64,000 bases of DNA from Macrostomum hystrix (taxonomy: Eukaryota > Platyhelminthes > Macrostomidae), in assembly GCA_950097015.1 (NCBI GenBank), contig CATNEN010000008.1, forward strand, positions 4,190,501 to 4,254,500. The letters are read 5' to 3'. Below the pieces are notes generated by a model. That model was not told where the DNA came from. It saw only the letters and a program-made list of their open reading frames with translations, and made no database searches. The translations under genes were made by a program, and so were the position numbers. Positions 33,381 through 46,044 of this stretch are shown here, one piece after another (positions within the stretch are counted from its first letter, which is position 1; each line of letters opens with the position of its first letter).

Positions 33381-36250
33381 ATGAGAAAAAAACTACATTG
33401 GCGAGTCCATTGTGCCCATACGCGTAGTTTTTTTAATTCGAACTTTCAGGAGAACTTCCAGCGCCTCTTGAACTCCTTAAGCAAAAATATGCTTCCGACC
33501 CGCAAAGACAGCTGGCGGGATCCTGGCAGTTCATGGGGCCGCTACTGCAAGCGGCTTAAAATAGTTAATACGGCAAAAAACAGGAAGCGCCTCCAGGAGC
33601 AGTTTCATAGATTGGAAAGTAAAACATCAAAAGCTACGAATAGTACAGCCATCAGCTGGATTACCGCCTCCAATTCGGCCAGGCAGTTCAGATGATGTTG
33701 CTGCTTCAGGGAACTCAGAGCCAGGGAACTCAACCATTCATGAACACGAAGACAAAGTGTCGGATGATGATTCTAACCTACTAACTGACTCCATCACTGG
33801 CAAACCTTCAACTAAATCTAACGCTGGAGCACCGTCTCCAATTAGGCCAGACAGTTCAGCTGATTCAGAGTCAGGAAACTCAACCGCTGATGTACAAGAA
33901 GAAGCCAAAATTTCGAATGAGGATACAGACTCACTAACTGAGTCTGAGACACCAAAGTCACCATCAACAGCAGCTAATGAAAGCTGCGAATCGCCAATTA
34001 CAGAAAATTCTAATGCGAACCGATCCTGGACGCAACAGTGCAGAACATCGTCATCGTCCTGCAGGAGACCATCGAAACTCAGGGTTGGGCATGCACTTTG
34101 CGCAGCTCATCGAGTTTTGCGTCCAGGATGAGCTTTGGAGAGAAATAATTTCACAAGGAATGCAGAAAAAAGAAAATTCAACACGTCTCTAGCTAAAAAA
34201 TGGCGAACTTTAATTCTGGACACGCTAGAGCGTCACTCTGCCTGTGTATTTGTATTTAAAAAGCGGCAGTTTTTTTCACCATCAGGAAGTTCTCCTATTT
34301 GGCTAGAGCAGCAACTGAAGTGTCAGCACAATAATTGCAAGGAGTACATCGTAACTGTTTCCAAAGAGCAAGCACTCGCGACTGAGTCTCATCGACTTGT
34401 TAAAATTTTCTTCAGAGGTGAAGAGTGCCACCTCTTTCCGAGATTTCGCCGCAGCACTGCTGAAGAAACAAGAGAAAGCGTATATCGGCTTAGATGTGAA
34501 AGTGATCAATCAACTGGATTTAGGCTGCCACCTGGAAGGAGTCTTTTCTACGCTAGTCTTGTTAACGCCGCACAGGAAGTGACAGACTTCAACAATTATA
34601 ACACGATCGGAACGAAAAATAGACATACGAGTACTCGACTGCATCACTTGGCTGCCTCAGCTGAAAATGTCAGCTCTAACATCATTATATTACTGAGCTG
34701 CTGTACCAAAAAGTGCCCTAGAGTTAGCAACATCAAATCTGACGCTGCAGGGCTATCGCTTCAATCAATTGGAGCTAGTCCGTTTCATGTGTACATGTTT
34801 TGTGAAAATCAGTTGCGCTTCTTGCTTTAGAGTTGCTCTCCTACATGCAGTCTAGTGCTTCATTTAGACGCAACTGGTAGTATCATCCAGAAAACTAAAT
34901 ACAGTCCTGAAATGGTCCTGCTATACAGCATAACAATAGAGAGCAGGTTTGAGCTGAAGCCTCTAAATATTGCAGATGCCCTACTTTCTTCTCACAAAAC
35001 GGACAGCATTGCAGCTGTTTTGTCGAGCTTTTATTTCTCATTGAGTCGACTACACAATCGCTCAGTCAGTCCAGTCGGAATGGTTGTGACTGATTTTTCA
35101 TGGGCGATAATTCACAGTGTCTGCCTTGTGTTCACTCAAATGTCCATTTCCGACGTTCTACGGCTCCAATTTGACATCGTTGACAAAGGTGCAGCCGGAC
35201 GCTTGTCAACAATCCCTTTTCTTTGCTCGAACCACATTATAGGCGCAGTATGCAGAAATATTCTCTCAGGCACAGAATTCACAGAGGAGAGTCCAAGAAT
35301 TCATTATTTTTTTATTCGTGTGTTTTGTCTACTTGATCTACCGAGAGAGATATCAAGACTTCGTGGTCGTAGCGAAGCAAATTATCTCATTGTTTGGCTC
35401 CAAGCATTCAGTTCCTGTAACACGGAAACTGCTCGTGGATAACGTTTCCAACTGGAATTGCCTGCCTGACATCGAGACCTTTTTCGACGATGCCGATGAT
35501 TCGACCAGCCGCAGCACATTCGAGCCAGATGATGAGCAAATAGTAAACTCATTGCGCAGACAATCACCTTTCTTCGAAGAGCTCCGTGTCTTCTCACCTG
35601 AGTGTCCACAAGAGCACGTCGAGAACGATTTCGTTCCTAATCGAACGATGGCTGCCACTGGCACCCCTTTGGGGCCACTTCATTGTAGAGTATTACACGA
35701 ACATTACTGAAGTGAAGTCTTGGTACTCTAACGTTACAGCTGAGAACGACTTTCGACTAGTAAAGAACGAACTGTCTCAGCAGACAAATGCTCAACGAAT
35801 CTCCCACCTGATTTCGTTCGGTTCTTGTACAAGCGGACTTTAAATCTTTTGACGGTTCACAATTGCACCCGGAACGGCCTGCCATACTCATACGAGAGTG
35901 CGAGTCGGAAACGACGGCAAGGAACAACAGAAGAAGATCCTGCATTTGTCACTCAGACTTTTAAAAGAAGTCGTCCAACGTTTTACACCACCCCTTCGTC
36001 GTACGCTCGGGCACCGTCAACAAAGAAACCGAGAAGAAAGAATGATGGCCACGATGAACAAGGGAGGCAAGCCAGAAGCACCGAACCAAGCCAGACAAAG
36101 TGCAATCCACGAAATCACGACAGGAACGGTGGGAGACATGTAGGCCCACGTGTTCAGACAAATGCCGCGGACTTCTATGAAGTTCAGTTCCCACTTACAG
36201 TAAGTGAGGGAAACGGTCTACTTCTAGAAGAAGACGTTCTCTCACTGTGA
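33381..36250 (+). pseudogene. Degenerate transposase-like gene
   Basis: Fragments of one protein lie in all three + frames, so there are several frameshifts plus a stop at 34828–34830. Recognisable order: FAQLIEFCVQDELWREIISQ (about 34096–34150), WLEQQLKCQHNNCKEYIVTV, then HLDATGSIIQKT and, further on, VVTDFSWAIIHSV. The closing part (RWLPLAPLWGHF…EVKSWY, about 35650–35730) and a basic tail (RKRRQGTTEED…) follow. The two Asp motifs and the 'APLW…' end resemble uncharacterised transposase-like proteins with an RNase H-type fold (MULE-like). The superfamily is a guess, and no terminal repeats were found. Confidence 0.5.
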
Positions 36251-36615
36251 GGTCGAAGGCAGATGCGAATTCAGATGCTTTATGCATACGTGCACGCCAT
36301 CGTTGCTGGTTTAAACTCCACGACTTGTGCCCACTATCTTGACCTTATCAATTGCGACCGAATCAGAAGCGATATCGACAACCAAAACCTGGTTATCAAG
36401 TACGATAATCCCGAAGTGAGCAGGATAGAATCAACCTGCTATGTTTTACAGACAAAAAAGCTCACATTATTAGCTTTCCGATTGTACTCAGTCAGGATGT
36501 CTCTGCTTATAAGATGCTCGTATTTTCAGTCGTACTTGTATATTCAATATACACGTAAATGTATATCTCATGAGTCACCAGTTAGCACGATTAAAATTAG
36601 GCTAGTTATATGAAA

Positions 36616-36621
36616 TTTATT
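36616..36621 (-). terminator. Candidate polyadenylation signal for the C2H2/TALE gene
   Basis: AATAAA on the − strand, about 312 nt beyond the stop codon at 36933. Confidence 0.35.
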
Positions 36622-36932
36622 ACTTACAAAGCCATGGACAGTAACGCTGAGTTATGGTACAGGAGTTATAAATTTAGTAAGCGCGATGGTATAACAGCGC
36701 ATGATGACATGGCTGAATTGATTTTGTATTTGACCATAAGAAAACTGCGGATCTAGCTTTGAGTTTACATACATTTAAATGGGTGTACTTTACTATGCAT
36801 GTTGCCATAATGAAATCGGGGAAGTGTGCATGTTTTTGCTATATACTACTCATAGTAATTTACACATTGAATCGAAGCAAAACAGTGTCAGCTTGTGATT
36901 GCTGCAGACATTCTGTCATTGCTGTCAAGGCC

Positions 36933-39900
36933 TCAGCACTCAGCAGGGTCGCCGCTGTCACTGTTCATGGCCTGGTCGTTGAGACTCAAGCTGTCCTTCT
37001 CCATGTTTTCCTGCTCAATCCGGTTAATGTCGCACAGCTGAAATTAAAATTAGATAACAATGAGGCCGTAAGTTTTTGGATTTCTGGGGATTTGAGGTGT
37101 TAAGTCAGGTTTGGGATTTCTGGGGATTTGAGGTGTTAAGTCAGGTTTGGGATTTCTGGGGATTTGAGGTGTTAAGTCAGGTTTGGGATTTCTGGGGATT
37201 TGAGGTGTTTAAGTCAGGTTTGGGATTTCTGGGGATTTGAGGTGTTTAAGTCAGGTTTGGGATTTCTGGGGATTTGAGGTGTTTAAGTCAGGTTTGGGAT
37301 TTCTGGGGATTTAGGGAGTTTTAGTCAGGCTTAGGATTTCTGAGATTTGAGAAGCTTGAGTCAGATTTGGGATTTCTAGGAGTTGGGGAGTTTAAGTCAG
37401 TTTTGGTATTTCTGTGATTTGGGGAAGTTGAGTCAGGTCTGGGATTTCTAGGATTCTGTTTTTGAAGTTTCGAGATTCGATATAGGTCACGATCGCTCGA
37501 GTTCAGGATCTGGGATATTCAGATTGGGAAAAACTGACTCACCTCCGCCTCGTCGGCCCATTGTTGAGGGCTGTTGGCAGCCGACAGCTGCTGCGATTCG
37601 AGTCCCAGCCCGGTGACCTTCGACCTCATGCGCTTGTTGGCGAACCACTTCTTCACCTGGGCGTAGTTGAGGCCGGTGATCTCGGACAGCTCCTTGGTGT
37701 CATCCCCGGACGGGTAGGGCTTGTCACTGTGCTCGCAGAACCACTTCAGCAGCAGCCGATTCTGCGCCGGACTGAAGTTCTGCCTCTGTGCCTTGCTGCG
37801 ACCGCTGCCGCCGCCGCTAACAGTCAGCAGCGAAGAATCCTCGGCGACTGGCGAAGTGGCGTCTCCCAGTTGCGATGGCGTCTTGCTCGGCGAGGCACCC
37901 GACGCTGCCGCGGCGGCCCTTCTCGCCGCGGATGACCGATGCCGATGCGGGTTACCGGAGCGCCGGTTCTTGGATGGTGTCGGAGCCTGCGGCTGCTGCT
38001 GCTGCTGCTGCTGCTGCGGATGCGGCATCTGCAGCAGCGGCGGCGGCGGCGGAGTTGCCGGTGTCAGGTGCTTCAACACCGGCGTCGCCTGCTTGACCTC
38101 CTTCACAGTCAGGTCCAGGGCGGCTGGCATGTCCTCGGGCTCAGGAAACTGCGAATGGTGGAAGTGTTAAGAGATTCTCAGCGTCCGTTACCGAATATCA
38201 TAGATAATTTACTTTCCAGACTAGCGCACAGCATTCATCGTCACTCTACTTATAGTAGGATTGAAGGGTAAAGTCGCTATGAGAAGTAGACAATACATTT
38301 CCTTACGGTCAATGTTGGAGTCAAGTGGAGCCTGTTGAGACTGAAGCTCTGCAGCTGCGGGGCAGTCGCCCCGAGATAAGGCTGCTGCTGCTGCTGCTGC
38401 TGCTGCTGAGGAGGAGGCGGAGCTGCCGTGGCAAGCTTGGTGCCAAACAGGAAGAAACCAGGAAAACTTGACTGCTGCTGTTGCTGCTGCTGCTGGTGAT
38501 GGTGAAGCTTCAGCTGGAGCTGAAGCTGCTGCTGCTGCTGCTGTTGCTGAAAAAATTGCTGTTGCAATTGTAGCTGCTGCTGCTGTTGCTGCTGTTGCTG
38601 CTGCTGTTGCTGTTGCTGTAGCATTAATTGCTGTTGCAGAAGAGCAGCATCCTTGGTTCGATTCCTGGCCGAAGCTGACGACTTCTCAACTCGATTCGGA
38701 GTCTGCAATGGCTGCAGCTGCTGCTGCTGCTGCTTGGCCTTGCCATTTCCATTGACAGTTTGTGGTGTAGAGGCAGTGCGAACGGCAGCCTGGAGAATCT
38801 CGTCCGACTCGGAGCACAGCTTCTCCTGCGGTGAATGAAGTTATAGGAAGAAAACTAAAGTTTGACTCCCAGAACGGCCCCAAGGGGTGGCAGCGTCCAT
38901 CCAGCAATGGGAGTTGCAGCCCCGCCAGAAGCAATTAGTCGGGCCGCCTCACGCTGATTAGAAATCTGCAGGCCGCATTGAATTGTAGCCAGAGCCAGAG
39001 CCAGAACAAAGTGAGAGGGGCAGAAATATGCTTGAGGTGGAACACGGGAGCCGGGAAAGGCGGGTCAGGGCGTTTCATCTGTTGCTGGAGGAGTTGCGCA
39101 CACCACACACAGAGATATACGCTTATAAAACGCCCGAGAGCGGGCCGGGATTTTGGGAAGAGAATGAGAGGAGAAATCGGCAAGCGAGAGAGAGCCATTC
39201 ATCACTGGTTGCTATGCGCGGCGGGAGGTTTTGAGGGCCTTAGGGGGGGGCAAATGTTAGGTAGAGACGAGACAGAGTTCTGCTTGTCGGGTTTGGAGGG
39301 GATGGAAGAGAGAGGAGAAACCAAATCGAGCGGGCTTTGTGATTGCGGCTGCAGAAGAGGATTTCTGCGCATGCCGGATCGGCCATTGCTGGGAGGTTGT
39401 TGGTGGGCTCCGGGGGAGACCCCAGCTTCACTCACCGGCACAGTCGACTTTCTCTTCCTAGATCCTGTTGGTTGCTGCTGGCTAGGAGAAGATTGCTGCT
39501 GCTGCTGCTGCTGCTGGTTGCCGGGCCGAGGGCTGCCGAGGTCTTCCGAAGCCAAGAGACCGGTCTGCTGCAAAAGCAAAGTTGGGGCGCACAGAGACGG
39601 TTAGAGTGGCGGAGCGCTGCACCGCGGCGCCAGGTAAAGAAAGGAAAAACGAGAGAGAAAGCGAGAGAGGATGGGAGAGCGAAATTAGGGATCAAGACAG
39701 AGACGACGGCGGGAGAAGAGTGGGAAGGGAGATTTCTCCTCAGTAGGCCGCCGCAGTGATTGACGCTGCTGTCTTTAGCCCCCCGAGAGAGGCATGGGAG
39801 CTAGGGAGAAACGGCCTCGCCCTGGGAGACATCTTGACTTGAGAGATTTCCCAATTTCCTAATTTCCCGCCCCCCGTTAGTCTGAACAGAACTTCTCCCA

Positions 39901-41313
39901 CATTATAGGTCTCGCGGGCCACCTCTCAGTCCGCCAATGCATTTCCAATGGTAAAGGCGCGGTAATTGGGAAACGCGGAAGCTGTGGGTGCTATAGCAAC
40001 TATTATAATTGTGCTTAGGCAGAGCAGAAACCTGATAGAGCCGCTGCTACCCAGCGATCTCTCTCACTCTCTCTCTACAATTGTTTGTTTGCATGGTCAT
40101 AAAAAAATTCTAAACTTTTGCTGCTCCTAGAAGCTGGCCTCTTGGTGCATAATTTAGAAATTTCCTCATCTTTAGTTTGGCCAGGGGGGGATAACGAGAT
40201 CCCTCCGCAGGAACTGGCCACCGACAGTGCTCCATAAATTTCTGCCGCCAATAGATGGGCTGCCCCTAATATAGACTGGCAAGCCTCACCTTGGCCTTCA
40301 GGGATAGAAGAGAGAGAGAGGAATCGGGAGAGAAGAGAAGCGGAGATAAACAAGTGTGCGCAGCGCGCGCAGCAATCCCAAAATTCGTAATGCTTCCCCC
40401 CATGCCTCACCTATGCGATACAGAGGCGATTCGGGGCTAGTAGGGCTAGTAGGGGGTTCTGAAGCAGTTGGGTGAACAAGATAGGGAAGCAGTATTCTGG
40501 CTGGTGATGCAGCGGAACTCTGCCGAACTCCACTAGCCCGCCTCCTAAACAGAGACATTGGGAAACTGATGACTCAGCTCTCTCTATCTCTCTCCCTCTG
40601 TCTCTGCGTGGGCAGTTTTCCCAATCTGAAGAGGCTGAGAAATGCATTGGTTAGAGGTGATAAAGATAGGCATCTGTGTGCGTGTTTCCTTGTTCTCGCA
40701 AGAACAAGCCGATTGCCAAAGCTTTCCAATTCAGGAATATACTCGTACGAGAATTTCGATGAAACAGCTCTCACCATTGGAAACTTTGAGCAGTGTTCTC
40801 ATTGGCTCTCGCTGGAGTAGCATGGGGAGCAACCAATTGTGAGACTGCCTTGCCCGGAGCCAATGAGAAGTGAGCACAAAGGGGAAATTTCTGAGCTCCA
40901 GTCAGCTCAGAGCGGAATTTTTCGCTGAGCAGCAAAAATTCTCATCAAAATGTCTCAAATGAAATTTATTAAGAGAAACAAAGCAGATATGGTGAGTAAA
41001 ATAGATTTGCTTTCATTACCTTATCAGCTTCTGTGACATCGTGATACAGCGCCAGGTGCTCAAGCATCACAGCCTTCTGCGTGGAGACAGTGCGACACAG
41101 CGTGCACCTGTGCAGCTGCACCCGCGGCGTCTGCCGCTCATCGTTGCTACTTCCGGAAGAGGAGCCAGCCGGACTGTGCTCAGCGGCCAGGTGAGCAGCC
41201 AGGTTGGCCTCTTGCAGGGTCATGTAGGAGCAGCTCGGGCAGCACAGCACGTGAGCTGGAGCCGCCGTGTCAGCCGATAGCTTCTGCTGAATCTGTGGAT
41301 TCAAGGAGCTCAT
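36933..41313 (-). CDS. C2H2 zinc finger + TALE homeodomain transcription factor
   Basis: Exons on the − strand: 41313–41020, 39567–39436, 38825–38307, 38148–37543, 37037–36933. All joins are phase 0; total 1,656 nt, 551 residues. Exon 1 has two C-x2-C-x12-H-x4-H fingers (CPSCSYMTLQEANLAAHLAA and CTLCRTVSTQKAVMLEHLAL). Exons 2 and 3 are Gln-rich linkers. Exon 4 has a homeodomain at about residues 432–493 with the three-residue TALE extension (DKPYPSGDD) and recognition helix QVKKWFANKRMR (Ala at position 50). The last exon encodes a short acidic tail ending DPAEC. The homeodomain has PBC-like features (QNFS, NKR) but is divergent. The link between exons 1 and 2 rests on phase and orientation only and could miss an exon; an upstream 5′ UTR exon is possible because ATCAG precedes the ATG. 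Exon 2 has a tandem acceptor (GCAGCAG). Confidence 0.8.
37073..37330. repeat. 36-bp minisatellite (GTTTGGGATTTCTGGGGATT), last intron of the C2H2/TALE gene
   Basis: About seven good units (…TTTGAGGTGTTAAGTCAG) followed by decaying copies to about 37450. Two subtypes differ by one T (GTGTTAAG/GTGTTTAAG) and are grouped in blocks. Confidence 0.92.
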
Positions 41314-42055
41314 CTTGCTGATAGAAGTTAATTATTCAAGCACTCTTTCGCAGTGTTGAATGTCGGTGCCCGAAATCGGCTTGTTGCTTAACCCGGAGAT
41401 CGCAGTCTGCTCGCTAGAGGATTTTAACGCCGAGTTTTATGGCCAAAGCGAGGCCCCGGCCCCATTCCGGAGGAGGCGGAGGATGGGGAAAGCGAAAATT
41501 TCTGGGAGGCTGCAGCGCCCACCCCCTACCGCCGCGCCCCGACCAAGCCTACAGATAGATGGGCTCGGGGAGCAGGAGAAAGTTTGGGAAAGGTGAAGCG
41601 GCCGAGTGGAGCTGGGGTTGGCGGCCGGGGCTCGAGAAACCATCAAAGCAGAGAAAGAGAGCGGAGGAGGTGGAGGGGTGGTGGAGAGAGGAAGAGTGAT
41701 GGAGAGAAACAGACAGCGGGGAGGGGAGAGACAGGTAAGACTGCGGCAAGAACTCCAGCCGCATTGAGGATCCAATACTGGTGACACACCATGAAGGCCT
41801 GGCAAGAGCTGAGGCCGTTTCGATCGATAAAATCGGGGAGAGGAGAGTGGGGGAAGGGGATCGGAATCCTCCCGCTCTGTCTGTCGATGGTCTCTGAGTG
41901 AAGCAGCAGCAGGCAATATACCGAAATTATTCGCTTTCCTAAAGCTCCAATGCGAAAGTGTGTACACTTTTATCTCCGCTGCACAAATGCATGCGAAATG
42001 CTGCACGATACACATGCACAATCACATGCCCCTGCTGCGAGACAATTGCACGCCC

Positions 42056-42896
42056 GTCTGACCTCATTCATTTGCCTGTCTCACCTCATTTCTCTCCCTG
42101 TCTCACCTCATTTCTCTCTGTCTCACCTCATTTCTCTCTGTCTCACCTCATTTCTCTCTCTGTCTCACCTCATTCATTTGCCTGTCTCACCTCATTCATT
42201 TGCCTGTCTCACCTCATTCATTTGCCTGTCTCACCTAATTTCTCTCTCTGTCTTACCTCATTTCTCTCTGTCTCACCTCATTTCTCTCTGTCTCACCTCA
42301 TTTCTCTCTGTCTCACCTCATTTCTCTGTCTCACCTCATTTCTCTCTCTGTCTCACCTCATTTCTCTCTCTGTCTCACCTCATTTCTCTCTGTCTCACTT
42401 CATTTCTCTCTGTCTCACCTCATTTCTCTCTGTCTCACCTCATTTCTCTCTCTGTCTCACCTCATTTCTCTCTCTGTCTCACCTCATTTCTCTCTCTGTC
42501 TCACCTCATTTCTCTCTCTGTCTCACCTCATTTCTCTCTGTCTCACCTCATTTCTCTGTCTCACCTCATTTCTCTCTCTGTCTCACCTCATTTCTCTCTC
42601 TGTCTCACCTCATTTCTCTCTCTGTCTCACCTCATTTCTCTCTGTCTCACTTCATTTCTCTCTGTCTCACCTCATTTCTCTCAGTCTCACTTCATTTCTC
42701 TCTGTCTCACCTCATTTCTCTCTGTCTCACCTCATTTCTCTCTCTGTCTCACCTCATTTCTCTCTGTCTCACCTCATTTCTCTCTCTGTCTCACCTCATT
42801 TCTCTCTGTCTCACCTCATTTCTCTCTCTGTCTCACCTCATTCATTTGCCTGTCTCACCTAATTTCTCTCTCTGTCTCACCTCATTTCTCTCTGTC
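42056..42896. repeat. 20–22-bp minisatellite (CTGTCTCACCTCATTTCTCT)
   Basis: About 40 units, length varying by CT dinucleotide number; a CATTCATTTGC subtype occurs at both ends of the array. On the − strand each unit reads ATGAGGTGAGACAG, a good 5′ splice donor match (GAG|GTGAGA). It lies upstream of the C2H2/TALE gene, perhaps in a 5′ UTR intron. Confidence 0.95.
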
Positions 42897-43109
42897 CCAA
42901 TCCTCTACATCGTCAATATGTGCTACGCATTGTGTCCTGCCAGTCTCTAGATACTTGTGGCCATAGGCAACCAATCAGCCACAGACACCGCTGCAGCACA
43001 AGCTCTGTAGACTGTCTCTTCGTCTCTCTCTAATTTTTTAACTCTAGCGGCAGTCAGTAATGCGGGATTAGCGTTTACCGGGCCGATAGCGCGCAGAAAA
43101 ATGCCATCA

Positions 43110-43442
43110 TGCAGCAGCAGCAGCAGCAGCAACGGCGGCGGCAGCAGTGGCGAGGATAGAGAAAAAGAAGAAGAGACCATTGCAGAGAGAGAGAGAGAGA
43201 GAGCAGACAGCTGAGAGAAAGTCAGAAATGTGCCGGGTTAGCATACGGACTGTGCTGCGCCAAGCAGCTGTGCTTCTCTGTCTCTGCCTGCGCATTTTTA
43301 GATCCGCGCTGAAGCGTTCGTTGCTGAGTTAAAGCATGGCTCGCATGGATACCCTGGTGCAGAGCGCGGTAGAAGAGAAACACTGAAGTCTGCACACGGC
43401 TGGTGGGGTACAAAGTATCGCTAGTAAATATGTAAGCGATGC

Positions 43443-43489
<47 letters not shown>

Positions 43490-43490
43490 C
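43110..43490. repeat. CAG trinucleotide tracts
   Basis: A short (CAG)n at about 43111–43130 and a longer one, about 16 repeats, at 43443–43490. They are outside any supported exon, unlike the CAG tracts that encode Gln in the neighbouring gene. Confidence 0.85.
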
Positions 43491-43499
43491 CCCATAATG

Positions 43500-44210
43500 C
43501 AATGATCATTCTGACCCATCTCTCAGCTCCTAGCTCCTATAATTTTGTTCCTATTTATGTGACAGGGGGATCTCGGATCAGTATCTAGACACATGCGCGA
43601 GAGAGACGCCCAGTTGCAAATGTCAAATCCTGCTGAACAGAGATTGGTAGAGAGGCAGAGTGCAATAGAAACTTTACTTGTACTGGGATCTGAAGCACTC
43701 TCCGCAGTGCAAAACAGCTTTCGGCCAACTTTGGTATAGCCAAGTTCGGTTCTTAGACACGGCTGAATTCCTCCAAATTCCCGAGCTCATTTAAACAAAC
43801 ACTGGCGCCAAAGCCCAAATCTCAGCGGGGCCTCTATTCTGATGTCTCGAATTTCAACAATGAAAAAGACAATTGCTTTTTTAAAGAATGCGAAGTGAGC
43901 AAGCAAGCAAGGATTATTGTTCAAGTGTCTTGCTGTGGCTTCTCAGCGTGTGGTGTCCGAACTAAGAATAAGTGTTAACTTCATTTCATTAAACTAATCT
44001 AAAACCTTGAGTGAGTTTATTCTATATTAACTTGTCACTTTGACAGGTGTGAGGAATAGTGATTTTGAAGTCTTGCATAATTGCGAATCGACTTTGAGAT
44101 TAGCCAGCGGGTGGTCTGGCAGAGTCCCGCTGTGGAGTTTAAACAGCTAAAACTGTAAAAGGCGTTGGCAACAACTAGGAGGGCAGCAATTGAGGAAATT
44201 CGGCGGATTT
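43500..44210. other. Interval without a supported gene
   Basis: No conserved ORF, array or RNA gene was recognised between the CAG tract and the purine-rich array. Confidence 0.4.
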
Positions 44211-44224
44211 GGGGAACTGTTAAG

Positions 44225-45165
44225 TGTCAAGAGAGAGGTGAGAGGAACGAGAGAGGAAGAGGAACGAGAAGGGGAGAGGAACGAGAGAGGAAGAGGAACG
44301 AGAGAAAGAGGAACGAGAGAGGAAGAGGAACGAAAAGGGGAGAGGAACCAGAGAGGAAGAGGAACGAGAGAGGAAGAGGAACCAGAGAGGAAGAGGAACC
44401 AGAGAGGAAGAGGAACCAGAGAGGAAGAGGAACGAGAGAGGAAGAGGAACGAGAGGAAGAGAGAGGAAGAGGAACGAAAAGGGGAGAGGAACCAGAGAGG
44501 AAGAGGAACCAGAGAGGAAGAGGAACCAGAGAGGAAGAGGAACCAGAGAGGAAGAGGAACGAGAGGAAGAGGAACCAGAGAGGAAGAGGAACCAGAGAGG
44601 AAGAGGAACGAGAGAGGAAGAGGAACGAGAGGAACAGAGAGGAAGAGGAACGAAAATGGGAGAGGAACCAGAGAGGAAGAGGAACCAGAGAGGAAGAGGA
44701 ACAAGAGAGGAAGAGGAACCAGAGAGGAAGAGGAACGAGAAGGGGAGAGGAACGAGAGAGGAAGAGGAACGAGAGGAAGAGGAACCAGAGAGGAAGAGGA
44801 ACGAGAGAGGAAGAGGAACCAGAGAGGAAGAGGAACCAGAGAGGAAGAGGAACGAGAAGGGGAGAGGAGCGAGAAGGGGAGAGGAACGAGAGGAAGAGGA
44901 ACCAGAGAGGAAGAGGAACCAGAGGGGAAGAGGAACAAGAGAGGAAGAGGAACGAGAGAGGAAGAGGAACGAGAGAGGAAGAGGAACCAGAGAGGAAGAG
45001 GAACCAGAGGGGAAGAGGAACAAGAGAGGAAGAGGAACCAGAGAGGAAGAGGAACGAGAAGGGGAGAGGAGCGAGAAGGGGAGAGTAACGAGAAGGGGAG
45101 AGGAACGAGAGAGGAAGAGGAACGAGAGGGGGAGAGGAACAAGAGGGAAAGTGGAGGGTCAGAAA
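44225..45165. repeat. Purine-rich minisatellite (GAGAGGAAGAGGAACGAGA)
   Basis: About 0.94 kb built from GAGGAAGAGGAACCAGA and GAGGAAGAGGAACGAGA units with a GAAGGGGAGA variant. One strand is nearly all purine, interrupted by one or two C per unit. Open frames on both strands (Arg-Gly-Thr-Glu or Ser-Leu-Val-Pro rich) are repeat artefacts. Confidence 0.95.
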
Positions 45166-45169
45166 AAAG

Positions 45170-46040
45170 AAAGGAGTGAAACAAAATGGGATGGGAAATG
45201 GGAGAATGTTATGAGCAGAACTAATAATGGAGAGGTGAGCAATTAAAATTCAACAGGTAGAATCTGAATAAATCAATGCAAAACAGTTGACCATGATATT
45301 AACACACGGACGGTGCAGAGAATTGTAAAAAAAGATATTTTTAATGAATATTTGAAACGGTATAATGAATTACAATGGGCCGCAATCCAATGCGAGCTAC
45401 TCTCTATTATTACCTCTATATTACTGTATCCTAGACTAGGTTAGGCTAGGCCTTGTCTTGTTTATAACTCGCATAAATTGGGAAATCAGTGACGCAATCG
45501 GACTGCATTAGTTGTTTATACAGCCTTCAATCTTCCATGTGAGACCGCATGACCAGAACAAAGACCATGCAGATATGCGGAGACGAGAGAGGGAGAAATA
45601 CTCGCACGGCTGGGAACAAAGACCTACCCATAATTGAACAACTACTGGAATGAGAGTGACTTGGGAGAAAAACCGGAGACTCTCCCACAGAGCCACTCGA
45701 GAAGCATCTGACCCCATTCGGCGCCCAGGCCTATCACCAGTCTTTGGGAGGCCGCGAAAAACTTTTTGTTTATCTGAGCTTTTGTCCCCTAAAACTGTGC
45801 CTGGCTGTGCAGGCAGTTATAAATTGCCAGGTTTCTCAATGCATGATGGATTGCAGATTCCGAATTTTTCACAAGCATACTAGAAGATGTTGAGCTTTTG
45901 TTCTGCTTTGTTTCCGATACAAATTTCCAACGTTTATGACAGGCTAATGTTTATTAGTTCAAAAAACCGTTACACCGAAAATAAATTCTAATTTTAATTG
46001 GCTGTACTGTCAGGGGTGAGATTCTAACACTAGGAACCAG
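45170..46040. other. Interval without a supported gene
   Basis: AT-rich, no array. Small ORFs near 45508–45883 have no recognisable domain. Confidence 0.4.
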
Positions 46041-46044
46041 TGTT

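Noticed and set aside
36263-36613. A 116-codon + strand ORF after the transposase-like region
   Set aside because: No recognisable motif and no frame continuity with the preceding fragments; could be part of the same decayed element but is not supportable.
38468-39759. Ala- and Leu-rich ORFs on the + strand opposite the C2H2/TALE gene
   Set aside because: Shadows of CAG/CTG tracts that code for Gln on the − strand in exons supported by phase and similarity.
41950-42966. Two overlapping ORFs of 330–338 codons (Leu-Ser-His-rich)
   Set aside because: Translation of the CTCACCTCATTTCTCT minisatellite in two frames; no domain.
44147-45246. ORFs rich in Arg-Gly-Thr-Glu or Ser-Leu-Val-Pro on both strands
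   Set aside because: Purine-rich minisatellite with unit lengths that preserve frames; no unique sequence.
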